Positions 50,857 to 63,356 of a stretch of DNA of 64,000 bases are shown here, piece by piece; the stretch's first letter is position 1, and every line of letters begins with the position of its first letter. The stretch spans positions 1,545,724 through 1,609,723 of the forward strand of contig OY282370.1 of the NCBI GenBank assembly GCA_958295745.1, in the 5' to 3' direction. Origin of the DNA: an uncultured Acidimicrobiia bacterium. Lineage in GTDB: Bacteria > Actinomycetota > Acidimicrobiia > Spongiisociales > Spongiisociaceae. Both the position numbers and the translations under genes were made by a program. The notes beneath the pieces are model-generated. The model made no database searches. It had not been told where the DNA came from and was given only the letters and a program-made list of their open reading frames with translations.

Positions 50857-51900
50857 ATGCCAACAGCAGGGATAGACTCCCACAAGGACACCCTGGCGGG
50901 ATGTGTCATCGACCCGACGGGACGGGTCGTCGAGCACAGGACCTTCTCGAACACCCCTGCCGGTTACCGCAGAACCCAAGCCTGGCTACAGGCTCATGAC
51001 GTCGGCCGGGTGGGGATCGAGGGGTCGGGCAGCTACGGGCGGCCCTTGGCGTTGTTCCTGATCAGCGTAGGCTGCGAGGTGGTGGAAGTGCCTCCTCAGA
51101 TGACCGCCCAAGCCAGAAAGACCCAGCGGAACCGCAGCAAGTCCGACCGCATCGACGCTTTGGCCATAGCCCGGGTCGCAGCCCGAGAGGACGACTTGGG
51201 AGCGCCTCGACCCCAAGACGCTCTAGAAGACCTGCGTGCGCTGGTGTTCTACCGGCGTGAGTTGGTCGAATCCCGAACTGCTGAGGTCAACCGTCTCCAC
51301 GCTGACCTTACCCTGCTCTGTCCGGGCTATCACAACCTGTTGGGATCGGGGTTGTTGTCTTACAAGGCCTTGGCACGGGCCGCCAGGCTGATCACCGCAG
51401 ACAGAACCACCAGAGCTGACATCGCCCGCCGGCGCATCCGCCGCGTTCGTCGGCTCTTGCGCCAGGTTCGGGAACTCGACACCCAGATCACCCGCCTGGT
51501 CGCCGCCTTGGGCACGTCCCTCACCGACATCTACGGGATCGGGAACCTGATAGCAGCTGAGATCATCGCCGAAGTCGGCGACGCCGCCCGGTATCCGACC
51601 AAAGCCCGCTTCGCTATGGCCAACGGCACAGCCCCCATCGAGGCGTCCTCGGGACGGGTCACCCGCCATCGGCTCAACCGAGGAGGCAACCGCCGGCTCA
51701 ACCGGGCCCTCCACAACGCGGCCATCACCCAGATCGCCCGGCCCGGCACCGAGGGACGCTGCTACTACGAACGGCTCCTCCAACGAGGAAAAACCAAAAA
51801 AGAAGCCATCCGCATCCTCAAACGACGCATCTCCGACCGGGTCTGGACCCACCTCCAACCCACCACCAACACCCCCCAAACCCACCAAGTCTTGACATAG
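50857..51900 (+). CDS. IS110-family transposase
   Basis: The 347-aa protein is intact. The N-terminal RuvC-like DEDD domain shows GIDSHKD, GIEGSGSYG and KSDRIDA; the C-terminal Tnp2 domain shows a helix-hairpin-helix-like IYGIGNLIAAEI and the catalytic Ser region EASSGRVTRHRLNRGGNRRLN. It catalyses RNA-guided recombination. The ATG follows AAAGGA at about 9 nt. The full frame implies possible current activity, unlike the ISL3 copy. Confidence 0.94.
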   Translation: MPTAGIDSHKDTLAGCVIDPTGRVVEHRTFSNTPAGYRRTQAWLQAHDVGRVGIEGSGSYGRPLALFLISVGCEVVEVPPQMTAQARKTQRNRSKSDRIDALAIARVAAREDDLGAPRPQDALEDLRALVFYRRELVESRTAEVNRLHADLTLLCPGYHNLLGSGLLSYKALARAARLITADRTTRADIARRRIRRVRRLLRQVRELDTQITRLVAALGTSLTDIYGIGNLIAAEIIAEVGDAARYPTKARFAMANGTAPIEASSGRVTRHRLNRGGNRRLNRALHNAAITQIARPGTEGRCYYERLLQRGKTKKEAIRILKRRISDRVWTHLQPTTNTPQTHQVLT

Positions 51901-52150
51901 GAGCTCACCACTCAGCATCGGACTCCGCCGGGCCATGTAGGGCCGGCCCCGGCTCCAGGGGTTAGACCGGGTGAGTTCCGCCGATGATCGTTGCTCGCTC
52001 TAGAACCGGCAACGATATTTGTGCGCTTCGGTATGCACCTTTATCTCAAATTTCGATGGGAGGGTCAAGACCCTTGTTCAGGATTTTTTTAGCAGCCTTG
52101 GGGAACGGGGTGAGGATCGGCGGGGCCGCTACGCAGCCCGGCCCCGGCGC
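51901..52150. other. Region between IS110 and SRPBCC gene
   Basis: About 250 bp. It probably includes the IS110 right end. The small inverted repeat AGGGTCAAGACCCT (52061-52074) is followed 8 nt later by seven T residues (52083-52089), a weak terminator-like arrangement on the plus strand. No gene seen. Confidence 0.4.
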
Positions 52151-52591
52151 TCACGGGTTCTGTTCGATCCTTCGCTTGAATTCGGCCAGGTTGGCCCGCC
52201 AGACACGGCCCAGGAACATCGCTCCTATCCATGCGCCCACTGGCCCGCCGAAGCGCAGCGGGAACCGGACGCACTCCCTCCATACGAAGCGGGTCCGTCC
52301 GGGCGCCGGCGACGAGAGCTCGAAACGCCCCTCTCCGGTGAACAGTCCGGTGTGCCGTCCGGCGATCATCCGCATAGGTTCGACGGCGGTGATCTCGAAG
52401 CGGTCGACCGTGCGGAAGGGACCTAACCGGGTCTCGATGAGCAGCACCGTCCCGGGTTCCCGGCGCTTCTCCCCTTCGAACCGAACCGAGCGGGCGTCCT
52501 TCATCCACTCGGAGTGCGAGGCGAAGTCGGCCGCCTCGGCCCACACCCGCTCCAACGGAGCGTCTATGTCGATCGCGGCCGAGCTCTCCAT
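52151..52591 (-). CDS. SRPBCC-family (polyketide cyclase/START-like) protein
   Basis: The 146-aa protein matches the SRPBCC fold: IDIDAPLERVWAEAADFASHSEWM near the N-terminus, then alternating strands and a C-terminal helix (WRANLAEFKRRIEQ). These proteins bind hydrophobic ligands; the ligand is unknown here. It diverges from the cysteine desulfurase gene. Confidence 0.82.
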   Translation of the reverse strand: MESSAAIDIDAPLERVWAEAADFASHSEWMKDARSVRFEGEKRREPGTVLLIETRLGPFRTVDRFEITAVEPMRMIAGRHTGLFTGEGRFELSSPAPGRTRFVWRECVRFPLRFGGPVGAWIGAMFLGRVWRANLAEFKRRIEQNP

Positions 52592-52695
52592 CGTCCGAGG
52601 ATATTCGCCCCCCGGCTCTTGCTGTTACAAACGCCCGCTCGCCCTCCGTCGGCCCATGAAACGCGTTGGTTCAGCGCCGTGCGACAATTCGGGCC

Positions 52696-53829
52696 ATGTT
52701 CTACCTCGACCACGCCGCCTCGTCGCCCCTGCGCCCGGAGGCCTGGGAAGCCATGGCGCCGTTCCGGGAGGAAATCTACGGGAACCCCTCCGGCGGCCAC
52801 GCCGTCTCGCGCCGCGCCAAGAACGCCCTCGAAGACGCCCGGGACCTGGCGGCGGCGCTCCTGAACGCCGACCCGTTGGAGATCGTGTTCACCGGGGGAG
52901 GCACCGAGGCCGACAATCTGGCCGTCAAGGGATCGGCGTTCGCTGCAGAAACGCCGGGGGGCATAGTTACCGCGCCGGTCGAGCACGATGCGGTTCTCCA
53001 GAGCGCCCGGTTCTGCGGGGAGGCCGGGCGCCGGCTGTCCCTGGTGAAGGTCGACCGGGACGGCCTGATCGATCCGGACGAGGTGGCCTCGCACGTTGCT
53101 TCCCGAACGGGGGTCGTGTCGATCATGATGGGCAACAACGAGACCGGGGTGCGCCAGCCTGTCGAAGAGACCGTCCGGGCCGCCAAGGCCTCCAACCCGT
53201 CCGTCTCATTCCACACCGACGCCGTGCAGGGGTACGTCTCCGAGCGGGTGGACGTCGACGCCTTGGGCGTGGACATGCTGTCCCTGGCCGCCCACAAGTT
53301 CGGCGGCCCCAAGGGGGTGGGGCTGCTCTACGTCCGCTCGGGAACGCCGCTCCAACCCCTGATCCACGGGGGAGGCCAGGAGCTGGGGCGCCGTTCGGGT
53401 ACCCACAACGTGATGGCCGCGGTGGGGATGGCAGCGGCCATGGCGGCCCTGGAGGAGGATCGGGACCGCTTCAGGGCCCGGACGGCGGCGGAGCGCGACA
53501 GCTTCGAATCGACCCTGTCCGCCCTGGTTCCCGGGGTGGTCTTCACCGCCGCCGAGGCGCCGCGCATGGTCCAGACCAGCCATGTCCGCATCCCCGGGGT
53601 TCTCAACGAGGTGCTGCTGGTCCGCCTCGACGCGGCCGGCGCGGCGGCTTCGGCCGCTTCCGCCTGCCAGTCGGGCGCCGCTACCGTCTCCCATGTGCTG
53701 GAAGCGATGGGGATGACCCCTGCCGAGGCGAGGGAGTGCCTGCGGTTCTCCTTCGGATGGTCCACGCCCGCCGGCGAGGGGGCGGCGGCGGCCCGATTGG
53801 TCGCCCGAGAGGTGGAGGCCCTCCGATGA
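52696..53829 (+). CDS. Cysteine desulfurase (NifS/IscS-like)
   Basis: About 377 aa from ATG 52696 (MFYLDHAASSPL). The PLP-binding Lys is in LAAHKFGGPKGVG, with FTGGGTEADNLAV and HTDAVQ also typical; the sulfur-carrying Cys is in SACQSGA. It removes sulfur from cysteine. Its stop overlaps the mnmA start (ATGA), so it probably supplies sulfur for tRNA 2-thiolation. The reading frame of mnmA extends upstream through this gene, but that is overlap noise. Confidence 0.92.
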   Translation: MFYLDHAASSPLRPEAWEAMAPFREEIYGNPSGGHAVSRRAKNALEDARDLAAALLNADPLEIVFTGGGTEADNLAVKGSAFAAETPGGIVTAPVEHDAVLQSARFCGEAGRRLSLVKVDRDGLIDPDEVASHVASRTGVVSIMMGNNETGVRQPVEETVRAAKASNPSVSFHTDAVQGYVSERVDVDALGVDMLSLAAHKFGGPKGVGLLYVRSGTPLQPLIHGGGQELGRRSGTHNVMAAVGMAAAMAALEEDRDRFRARTAAERDSFESTLSALVPGVVFTAAEAPRMVQTSHVRIPGVLNEVLLVRLDAAGAAASAASACQSGAATVSHVLEAMGMTPAEARECLRFSFGWSTPAGEGAAAARLVAREVEALR

Positions 53830-54881
53830 AAGTCCTGGTAGCCATGTCGGGAGGGGTGGATTCCTCGGTGGCGGCCGCCCTGGTCAAGGAGTCCGGCTGG
53901 GAGGTCATCGGGGTCACCATGAAGATGTGGAAGGGCCCAGGCGGAGAGGCGCCCACCGCCGGATGCTGCACGGTGGCCGACGCGGAAGACGCCCGCCGGG
54001 TGGCCGCCCATCTGGACATTCCCTACTACGTGTGGGACTACACCGACGAGTTCATGTCAGGGGTGGTAGATGTATTCATCGGTGACTACCTCTCGGGCCG
54101 GACCCCCAACCCGTGCGTGGAATGCAACCGGACCGTCAAGTTCTCCCGCCTGCTCGCCCACGCCGACGCCCTCGACTGCGACGCGGTGGTCACCGGCCAC
54201 TACGCCCGGATCACCGCCGAGGACGGCCGGCGGCGGCTGTGGCGCGGGGTCGATCCGGGCAAGGACCAGTCGTACGTGCTCTCGATGCTCGGCCAGGACC
54301 AGCTGGCCAGGCTGAGATTCCCGGTGGGCGAGCTGGTCAAGGAAGAGACCCGCCGGATAGCCGCCGAGCTGGGCATCCGCACCGCCTCCAAACCCGACAG
54401 CCAGGACATCTGCTTCGTGGGCCGCGGCGACTACCGGGATTTCCTGGCGGAACAAGGGGTTGATTCGGCGCCCGGCCCGGTCCTCGACCGCGACGGAACG
54501 GTGCTCGGATTCCACTCCGGCGTCTCCAGCTTCACCATCGGACAGCGGCGCGGGCTGGGGGTGGCGGTGGGCGCCCGCCGCTACGTGATCGGGATCGATC
54601 CGGACACGGCCGCCGTTACGGTCGGATCGGCGGAGGACCTGGAGATAGAAGAGGCGGCGGTCGGCGGCATGAGCTGGGTGAGCGGGCCCGTTACCGGGTT
54701 CCTGTCGGCGCAGTACCGGGCCCACGGCCGGGCGGTGATGTCGGAGGTGTCGGAGGCGAAGGGAGGGGGGGTCAGGGTGCGCTTCTCGGAGCCGCAGCGG
54801 GCGCTGGCGTGCGGGCAGACCCTGGCCCTGTACCGGGGCAACGAGGTGGTGGGCGGAGGGATCATCGAGTCGGCGGCCTGA
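53826..54881 (+). CDS. mnmA: tRNA-specific 2-thiouridylase
   Basis: About 351 aa. The ATP-pyrophosphatase motif SGGVDSS is near the N-terminus; the catalytic cysteines are in NPCVECNRTVKF and DICFVGRGDY; KDQSYVLSML binds tRNA. It thiolates U34 of Lys, Glu and Gln tRNAs using sulfur from the coupled desulfurase. ATGA overlap with the upstream gene fixes the start. Confidence 0.95.
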   Translation: MKVLVAMSGGVDSSVAAALVKESGWEVIGVTMKMWKGPGGEAPTAGCCTVADAEDARRVAAHLDIPYYVWDYTDEFMSGVVDVFIGDYLSGRTPNPCVECNRTVKFSRLLAHADALDCDAVVTGHYARITAEDGRRRLWRGVDPGKDQSYVLSMLGQDQLARLRFPVGELVKEETRRIAAELGIRTASKPDSQDICFVGRGDYRDFLAEQGVDSAPGPVLDRDGTVLGFHSGVSSFTIGQRRGLGVAVGARRYVIGIDPDTAAVTVGSAEDLEIEEAAVGGMSWVSGPVTGFLSAQYRAHGRAVMSEVSEAKGGGVRVRFSEPQRALACGQTLALYRGNEVVGGGIIESAA

Positions 54882-57029
<2,148 letters not shown>

Positions 57030-57071
57030 TGGAGCGGCCGGCGAAGAGGCGGCCCCCCGATACGGTTCAGT

Positions 57072-57473
57072 TCAGAAAACCCGGAAGCTCCAGCTGTGCT
57101 CGCCTTCGTCCGCAACTCCGGTCACCTTCCGCCAGCGCACCGATACGGTGTGGGGGCCGGGTTCCCACACGATGGTGGACGAACGGGCGGGCGCCCAGGA
57201 ATGCACGCCGGTCCCCTCCACGAACCGCACTTCGGAGTCGGGCGCCCGGAACCCATCGACAAAGATCTCGGCCCGGTAGCCCACCGGCATGTCCACCTCT
57301 ATGGACGCCTGTAGGGGAACCTGGCTGCCCGGCGAAGGATCTATCCCTTCGATGGCGGACGGCAAGGGCTCGCTTCCCCTATCCGGCGACCCGTACAGGA
57401 ACGCCAGCACCACGACAGCCGCCCCCGCCGCCCCCAACAGCAGAAACAACGCGCGATATTGCCCCTTGGTCAT
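57072..57473 (-). CDS. Small anchored protein, unknown
   Basis: The 133-aa protein has one N-terminal membrane segment (about 8-26) and an extracytoplasmic beta-rich domain ending in RWRKVTGVADEGEHSWSFRVF, which looks Ig-like. No function is assigned. It lies between convergent ligA and divergent dapC. Confidence 0.7.
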   Translation of the reverse strand: MTKGQYRALFLLLGAAGAAVVVLAFLYGSPDRGSEPLPSAIEGIDPSPGSQVPLQASIEVDMPVGYRAEIFVDGFRAPDSEVRFVEGTGVHSWAPARSSTIVWEPGPHTVSVRWRKVTGVADEGEHSWSFRVF

Positions 57474-57535
57474 GAAATCCTTCCCGGCATGGTCGATGGG
57501 GCAGCTGTGGTCGGCAGATCACATCCGAGCTATGA

Positions 57536-58686
57536 ATGACCAAGGTCAAGGCTAGCCTGCGGCGGATGCGCGTCAATCCCGTTCTCGACATCGTGGGCCG
57601 TAACCCGGTCACCTTCGTCCAGGACCGGGCCCGGGCGTTGCGGGACGAGGGACGGACGCTGCTGGACTTTTCGATCGGGGACGCCAGGGAACCCACCTCG
57701 CCGCATATTCCGCAGGTGCTGCGCGATGCCGTGCCGGACGTCTCCCGATATCCGACTGTGGCCGGGTTGTCCGCCCTCCGCCGGGCCGTCGCCGGCTATG
57801 TGCGGCGCCGCTTCGGGCTGGAGATCGACCCCGACACCGAGGTGACCCCCGTCTCCGGGGCCAAGGAAGCCATCTTCTCCACACCGCTCGCATTCATAGA
57901 CCGGGGCGCCGCCGACGGGGTGGCATGGCCGGTCCCGGGATACCCGGTCTACGAGCGGGGCGCTTTGTTCGCCGGGGCAGTTCCCTTCCCCACCCCGCTG
58001 CGGGACGATTTCGTCTTCCGGGCTTCTGACATGTCCGACGAGGTCTGGCGGCGGGTCCGGCTGCTGTGGATATGCAGCCCGCACAACCCGACCGGCTCGG
58101 TCATCCCCCGCGGCGAGCTGGCCCGCATCAGGGAACGGGCCGCCGCCGAAGACGTGCTGCTGTGCTCCGACGAGTGCTACTCCGACATCTACGAGGACGA
58201 AGCTCCGACCTCTCTGCTGGAGGTGGGCGGCGTCGAAGGGGTTCTGGTCTATATGAGCCTGTCCAAGCGGAGCGGCATGACCGGTTACCGCAGCGGGGCG
58301 GTGGTGGGCGACCGGCGGGCGATCTCCGCTCTCAGGAAGCTCCGCTCCTGCACCGGAACCTCCTCTCCGGAGTTCGTCCAGACCGCGGCCGCCTCGGCCT
58401 GGGCCGACGACGGGCATGCGGCCATGATGCGGGAGCTGATTCTCGGCAAGCGGCGGGTGCTGGGCCGGGGGTTCGCCGAGATGGGCTGGCCGGTGTCCGC
58501 CTCCGAGGCGGGCCTGTACATGTGGGTGAAAGTACCCGACGACGCGGCGGTAACGGAGCGGCTCATGGACGAAGGTATGGCGGTCACGCCGGGCAGTGCC
58601 TTCGGGCCTCGAGGAGCGGGGTATATTCGCCTGGCCCTGGTGCCCACGTTCGAGGAATGCGAAGAAGCGGTGGAGGTGTTGAAAAA

Positions 58687-58705
<19 letters not shown>
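57536..58705 (+). CDS. dapC: Succinyldiaminopimelate aminotransferase (class I)
   Basis: The 389-aa PLP enzyme has SPHNPTGSVI, SDECYSDIYED and the PLP Lys in YMSLSKRSGMTGYRSG. It converts N-succinyl-2-amino-6-ketopimelate to N-succinyl-diaminopimelate, and dapD and dapE follow directly. The start may be the ATG at 57536 or at 57566 (MRVNPVL); neither has a good ribosome binding site. Confidence 0.9.
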
Positions 58706-59489
<784 letters not shown>

Positions 59490-59493
<4 letters not shown>

Positions 59494-60536
59494 GCTTGCT
59501 GGACACCCTCGTCTGGCTGGTGGACATCCCGTCGGTCACCGGAGAGGAAGGGCCGCTCTGCGAGGCGCTGGCCCGGCGGCTGGGCGGGAACTATCCGGAC
59601 GAGGACATCCGACGGGCCGGAAACAGCCTGGTGGTGGGTCGGCGCACCGGCCGTCCCATGGTGCTTCTGGTGGGGCATATAGACACGGTGCCCGCCCAAG
59701 GCCAGGGTCCGGCCCGCGTCGAAGGGGGCCGGCTCTGGGGTTTGGGCGCTTCGGATATGAAGTCCGGGGCGGCGGTGATGGTGCACCTTCTGGAAGACCC
59801 CGGGGTGCGGGGCGGCCCCTACGACGTGATAGGTGTTTTCTATGACGCCGAGGAAGGTCCGTTCCACCAGAACGGGCTGGGTCCGGTGCTGCAGACTTTC
59901 CCGTGGTTGGAGGAGGCCAGCTTCGCGGTGGTTGCCGAACCGACCGACCTCGAGCTGCAGCTCGGCTGCCAGGGGGTGGTCAACGCGGTGGTCCGCTTCG
60001 AGGGCAAGGCGGCCCACAGCGCCCGGCCCTGGCTGGGGGAGAACGCGGTCACCAAGGCGGGAAACTGGCTGGCCGGCCTCCACGAACGGGCCCCCGATCC
60101 CTGCGAGGTGGGCGGTCTGACCTTCTACGAGGTGTTCTCGGTGACCGCGGCCCGCGGCGGGATCGCCAACAACGTGATCCCGTCCGCTTTCGAGATGAAC
60201 CTGAACTACCGCTTCGCCCCCCATCGGCGCCCGGCCGACGTCCTCGCCCGGCTGGCCGAGATCACGGAGGGGGCCGATGCGGTGGAGGTGAAGGAGCGCG
60301 TCGACGGGGCGCCGGTACCCGAAGGTAATCCCTTCCTGGACCGGCTGGTTCGGGCCGCCGAGGCCCCGGTGACCCCTAAGCAGGCCTGGACCGACGTAGC
60401 CCGTCTGGCCGCCCACGGCATCCCGGCGGTGAACTACGGCCCGGGAGAGACCGCCCAGGCCCATCAGGCAGACGAGAGCGTCCCGGTCGACAACCTGCCC
60501 GCCGCCTACCGGGCGCTGCATCGGTTCCTCACCTGA
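59490..60536 (+). CDS. dapE: Succinyl-diaminopimelate desuccinylase
   Basis: The 348-aa M20 metallopeptidase has the metal ligands in GHIDTVPA, GASDMKSG and AEEGPFHQNG, and VAEPTDLELQLGCQG. It releases succinate from N-succinyl-LL-diaminopimelate. Its GTG overlaps dapD by 4 nt, completing a dapC-dapD-dapE operon. Confidence 0.94.
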
Positions 60537-60647
60537 CCAGGTATTTTGTCATCGACCGATGGAGCCGTCGATGTATCGCTCAGGTCGCTACAGTTACCGA
60601 CATTCCAACGCACTTCCATCGACAAGAAGAAGAAGGAGGTCCCAGGG

Positions 60648-60833
60648 ATGGCAACTATCTACCTCACTCTGGAAGATATCTGGGAGGAGATCAAGCCTTA
60701 TGCTTTTCGCGAGGGTTTGTCAACTATCGAGGAGTATTACGCGGCCGGGAGGGATGACGAACTGCTGGAGGCAAACCTTCGAGACCTCTGGCTATACTAT
60801 CGTTCCGAGCTAGAGGTTTTGTTAGAAGAATAA
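60648..60833 (+). CDS. Small unknown protein (61 aa), first gene of an AT-rich pair
   Basis: AAGGAGG at 60633-60639 is spaced 8 nt from the ATG. The protein is acidic and mainly helical; it begins MATIYLTLEDIWEEIK. Its stop overlaps the next start (TAATG). Size, acidity and coupling are antitoxin-like, but the family is not recognised. The pair interrupts the dapE-gatC arrangement and is AT-richer than both. Confidence 0.7.
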   Translation: MATIYLTLEDIWEEIKPYAFREGLSTIEEYYAAGRDDELLEANLRDLWLYYRSELEVLLEE

Positions 60834-61531
60834 TGGACAAGATACTTCAACAGCTAACAGATAAGTTTGCTGATCAGCTCAACTGTCTTTTATCGCAAGT
60901 ACTCAACAGTGACGCCAAGTATGAAGAAGAATCACGTCGGGAAACCAAGGAAGGTAGACCCCAACGGGCTCTCAAATTGATGAACTTGAAAAGTAATGGA
61001 AAAGAGGGATTACCCTTAGTTCGTGCGTGTGATGATTCTGTTAATCCAGCCTTGTTCTTACGTTCTAGTTATACTGTCGAGTTAGATAGAGAGGATACCT
61101 ATTTGCAGGTAGCTACCTCCACTGTTGGTTTGTGGATCGACTCTATAAGGAACCAGAAAAACCCACGGCCTTTGATACGGGTAGAGTATGATCGCGAAAA
61201 GAGGATGTACTCCTCATCGCATGTCCATCTGCATGCCCACTCGAGCGACTTGGGATGGATATATGGGTCCAGCGGTCAGAAGATACGCCGCCTCCATGAT
61301 ATCCATTTCCCGGCTGGTGGCCGCCGGTTCAGACCAACAATCGAGGATTTTCTGCTGTTCTTAGATCAGGAGAAGATATTTACGGATTGGAAGGAAGGGT
61401 ATAAAGATATCCTGATGGGCTCGCGTTCGGAATGGGAGCGGCTCCAAGCTAGAGCAACCACCCGCCGGTTCCCGAAAGAGGCTGCTGAAACTCTTGAAGG
61501 TTTGGGTTATCGGGTCATCCCGCCTGACTAA
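60833..61531 (+). CDS. Unknown protein (232 aa), second gene of an AT-rich pair
   Basis: A basic-to-neutral protein with no recognised domain. A His-rich stretch SSSHVHLHAHSSDLGWIYG occurs at about 125-143, and a polar C-terminal half follows. Translationally coupled to the 61-aa protein. A nuclease or toxin role is only a guess from the His cluster and gene order. Confidence 0.68.
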   Translation: MDKILQQLTDKFADQLNCLLSQVLNSDAKYEEESRRETKEGRPQRALKLMNLKSNGKEGLPLVRACDDSVNPALFLRSSYTVELDREDTYLQVATSTVGLWIDSIRNQKNPRPLIRVEYDREKRMYSSSHVHLHAHSSDLGWIYGSSGQKIRRLHDIHFPAGGRRFRPTIEDFLLFLDQEKIFTDWKEGYKDILMGSRSEWERLQARATTRRFPKEAAETLEGLGYRVIPPD

Positions 61532-61575
61532 TCGTGTGAGTGAGCCGGTGGTCTCGGTGGGGTAGAATCGACGCT

Positions 61576-61872
61576 GTGCCCATCGACATCGATATCGCCC
61601 ATGTGGCGCGCCTGGCGCGTCTGCGGTTGTCAGAGGAGGATCTGGAGGCCTACGGACGGCAGTGCCGTGATCTGTTGGAGCACGTAGCCCGGATCCAGGC
61701 TCTGGACACCGAGGGGGTGGCGCCGACCTCCCATCCCTTCCCGATGACCAACCGCTTCCGGGAAGATCTGGTCACCCCCGATTCGGTCCTGGACCGCGGC
61801 GAGGTATTGGCCCAGGCGCCCAGCACGGAAAGGGAGTTCTTTCGGGTGCCTCCCGCCCTCGAGGACGACTGA
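61576..61872 (+). CDS. gatC: Aspartyl/glutamyl-tRNA amidotransferase subunit C
   Basis: About 98 aa. DIAHVARLARLRLSEEDLEAY and the FREDLVTPDSV segment are typical of GatC. GTG at 61576. It stabilises GatA for amidation of misacylated tRNAs. Stop overlaps the gatA start (TGATG). Confidence 0.93.
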   Translation: MPIDIDIAHVARLARLRLSEEDLEAYGRQCRDLLEHVARIQALDTEGVAPTSHPFPMTNRFREDLVTPDSVLDRGEVLAQAPSTEREFFRVPPALEDD

Positions 61873-63356
61873 TGGCGCCGTTCACGGTCATGGGCGCCGC
61901 CCGGGCCCTGCGCGGCGGCGCCGTCACCTCTGTTCAGCTGGCCGAGCAGGTTCTGAAGAGGGCTTCCATGGTCGAAGCCCAGGTCCACGCCTACCTGACC
62001 CTCGACTCGGATGGGCTGCTGCAGGCGGCGGCAGAGGCCGATGAAGCCTTGGCGTCCGGCGGCGGCCGGGGCCCCCTCCACGGCATCCCGATCGCCCTCA
62101 AGGACAACATGGCAACCCGGGGTATGGAGACCACCGCCGGGTCGAAGATACTGGCCGGCTACCACCCTCCTTACGACGCCACCGCGGTGGTGCGCCTGCG
62201 CAGGGCGGGGGCGCTGGTAACCGGCAAGACCAACCTCGACGAGTTCGCCATGGGGTCGTCCACCGAGAACTCGGCCTTCGGGCCTACCCGCAACCCGTGG
62301 AACACCGATCGGGTTCCCGGGGGTTCGTCGGGGGGCAGCGCGGCGGCGGTGGCCGCCGGAACGGCCTTCGGGGCTCTGGGTTCCGACACCGGAGGATCGA
62401 TCCGCCAGCCCGCCTCGCTGTGCGGCCTAGTGGGGGCCAAGCCCACCTACGGGGCGGTGAGCCGCTACGGCCTGATCGCCTTCGCCTCCTCCCTCGACCA
62501 GATCGGTCCGTTGACCCACACCGTGGAGGACGCGGCGGTGCTGCTCGACGCGGTCAACGGCCCCGACCCCCTGGACGCCACCTCCTATCCGGGCGATCTT
62601 CCCCGGTCGGACGGGCGGTTGGGCCGGGGCCTCGAAGGGATGCGGGTGGGTGTGGTTTCCGACCTGGGGGGCTTGGAGGCGGTCGAGCCGGACGTGGACG
62701 CCTCCTTCAGGAAGATGGTTGCGGCGATGGAAAGGGAAGGGGCGCGGATCGTGGATGCGTCCCTTCCCGCCGCCCCCCACGCCCTTTCCGCCTACTACCT
62801 GATCGCCCCCGCCGAGTGCTCGGCCAACCTGGCCCGCTTCGACGGGGTCCGCTACGGCCTGCGGGTCGACGGGGCCACCACCGAGGAGATGATGTCCCGT
62901 TCCAGAGCCGAAGGGTTCGGGCCGGAGGTCGTCCGCCGGGTGCTGATGGGCACCTTCGCCCTGTCGGCCGGTTACCACGAAGCTTTCTACGGCCAAGCCC
63001 AGAAGGTGCGCACCCTCATACGCCGGGACTTCGCCCGCGCCTACGAAGGATGCGACGTGCTGGTTTCGCCTACCAGCCCGACCACCGCCTTCCCGTTGGG
63101 GGACAGGACCGAGGATCCCATGTCCATGTATGTGAGCGATGTGTTCACGATTCCCTCCAACCTGGCCGGGCATCCGGCGGTCAGCGTTCCGATCGGTCTG
63201 GACCGGCGAGAACTGCCGATCGGATTCCAGGTGATGGCGCCGGCTCTGGGGGAACCTGTCATGTTCCAGGCGGCAGAGGCGGTGGAGGCGCTGGCCGGCT
63301 TCGACACCAGGGCGCCCTACGATCCCGGCTTCGGTCTGCGGGGAGGCGTCCGATGA
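61872..63356 (+). CDS. gatA: Aspartyl/glutamyl-tRNA amidotransferase subunit A
   Basis: The 494-aa amidase has Lys in [14 protein letters not shown], Ser-cisSer in [15 protein letters not shown] and [16 protein letters not shown]. It hydrolyses glutamine and passes ammonia to GatB. Overlaps gatC by 1 nt and gatB by 4 nt. Confidence 0.96.
   Translation: MAPFTVMGAARALRGGAVTSVQLAEQVLKRASMVEAQVHAYLTLDSDGLLQAAAEADEALASGGGRGPLHGIPIALKDNMATRGMETTAGSKILAGYHPPYDATAVVRLRRAGALVTGKTNLDEFAMGSSTENSAFGPTRNPWNTDRVPGGSSGGSAAAVAAGTAFGALGSDTGGSIRQPASLCGLVGAKPTYGAVSRYGLIAFASSLDQIGPLTHTVEDAAVLLDAVNGPDPLDATSYPGDLPRSDGRLGRGLEGMRVGVVSDLGGLEAVEPDVDASFRKMVAAMEREGARIVDASLPAAPHALSAYYLIAPAECSANLARFDGVRYGLRVDGATTEEMMSRSRAEGFGPEVVRRVLMGTFALSAGYHEAFYGQAQKVRTLIRRDFARAYEGCDVLVSPTSPTTAFPLGDRTEDPMSMYVSDVFTIPSNLAGHPAVSVPIGLDRRELPIGFQVMAPALGEPVMFQAAEAVEALAGFDTRAPYDPGFGLRGGVR

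Larger units (their letters stand above)
50600..51960 (+). mobile_element. IS110-family element, approximate limits
   Basis: An intact IS110-type transposase with a 5' non-coding segment of about 250 bp, as expected for the group that encodes its guide RNA upstream. IS110 elements lack clear inverted repeats and target duplications, so both ends are estimates. Confidence 0.5.

Noticed and set aside
51984-54881. 965-aa open frame covering desulfurase and mnmA
   Set aside because: Only the mnmA portion from 53826 is coding; the desulfurase is in a different frame with clear PLP motifs.
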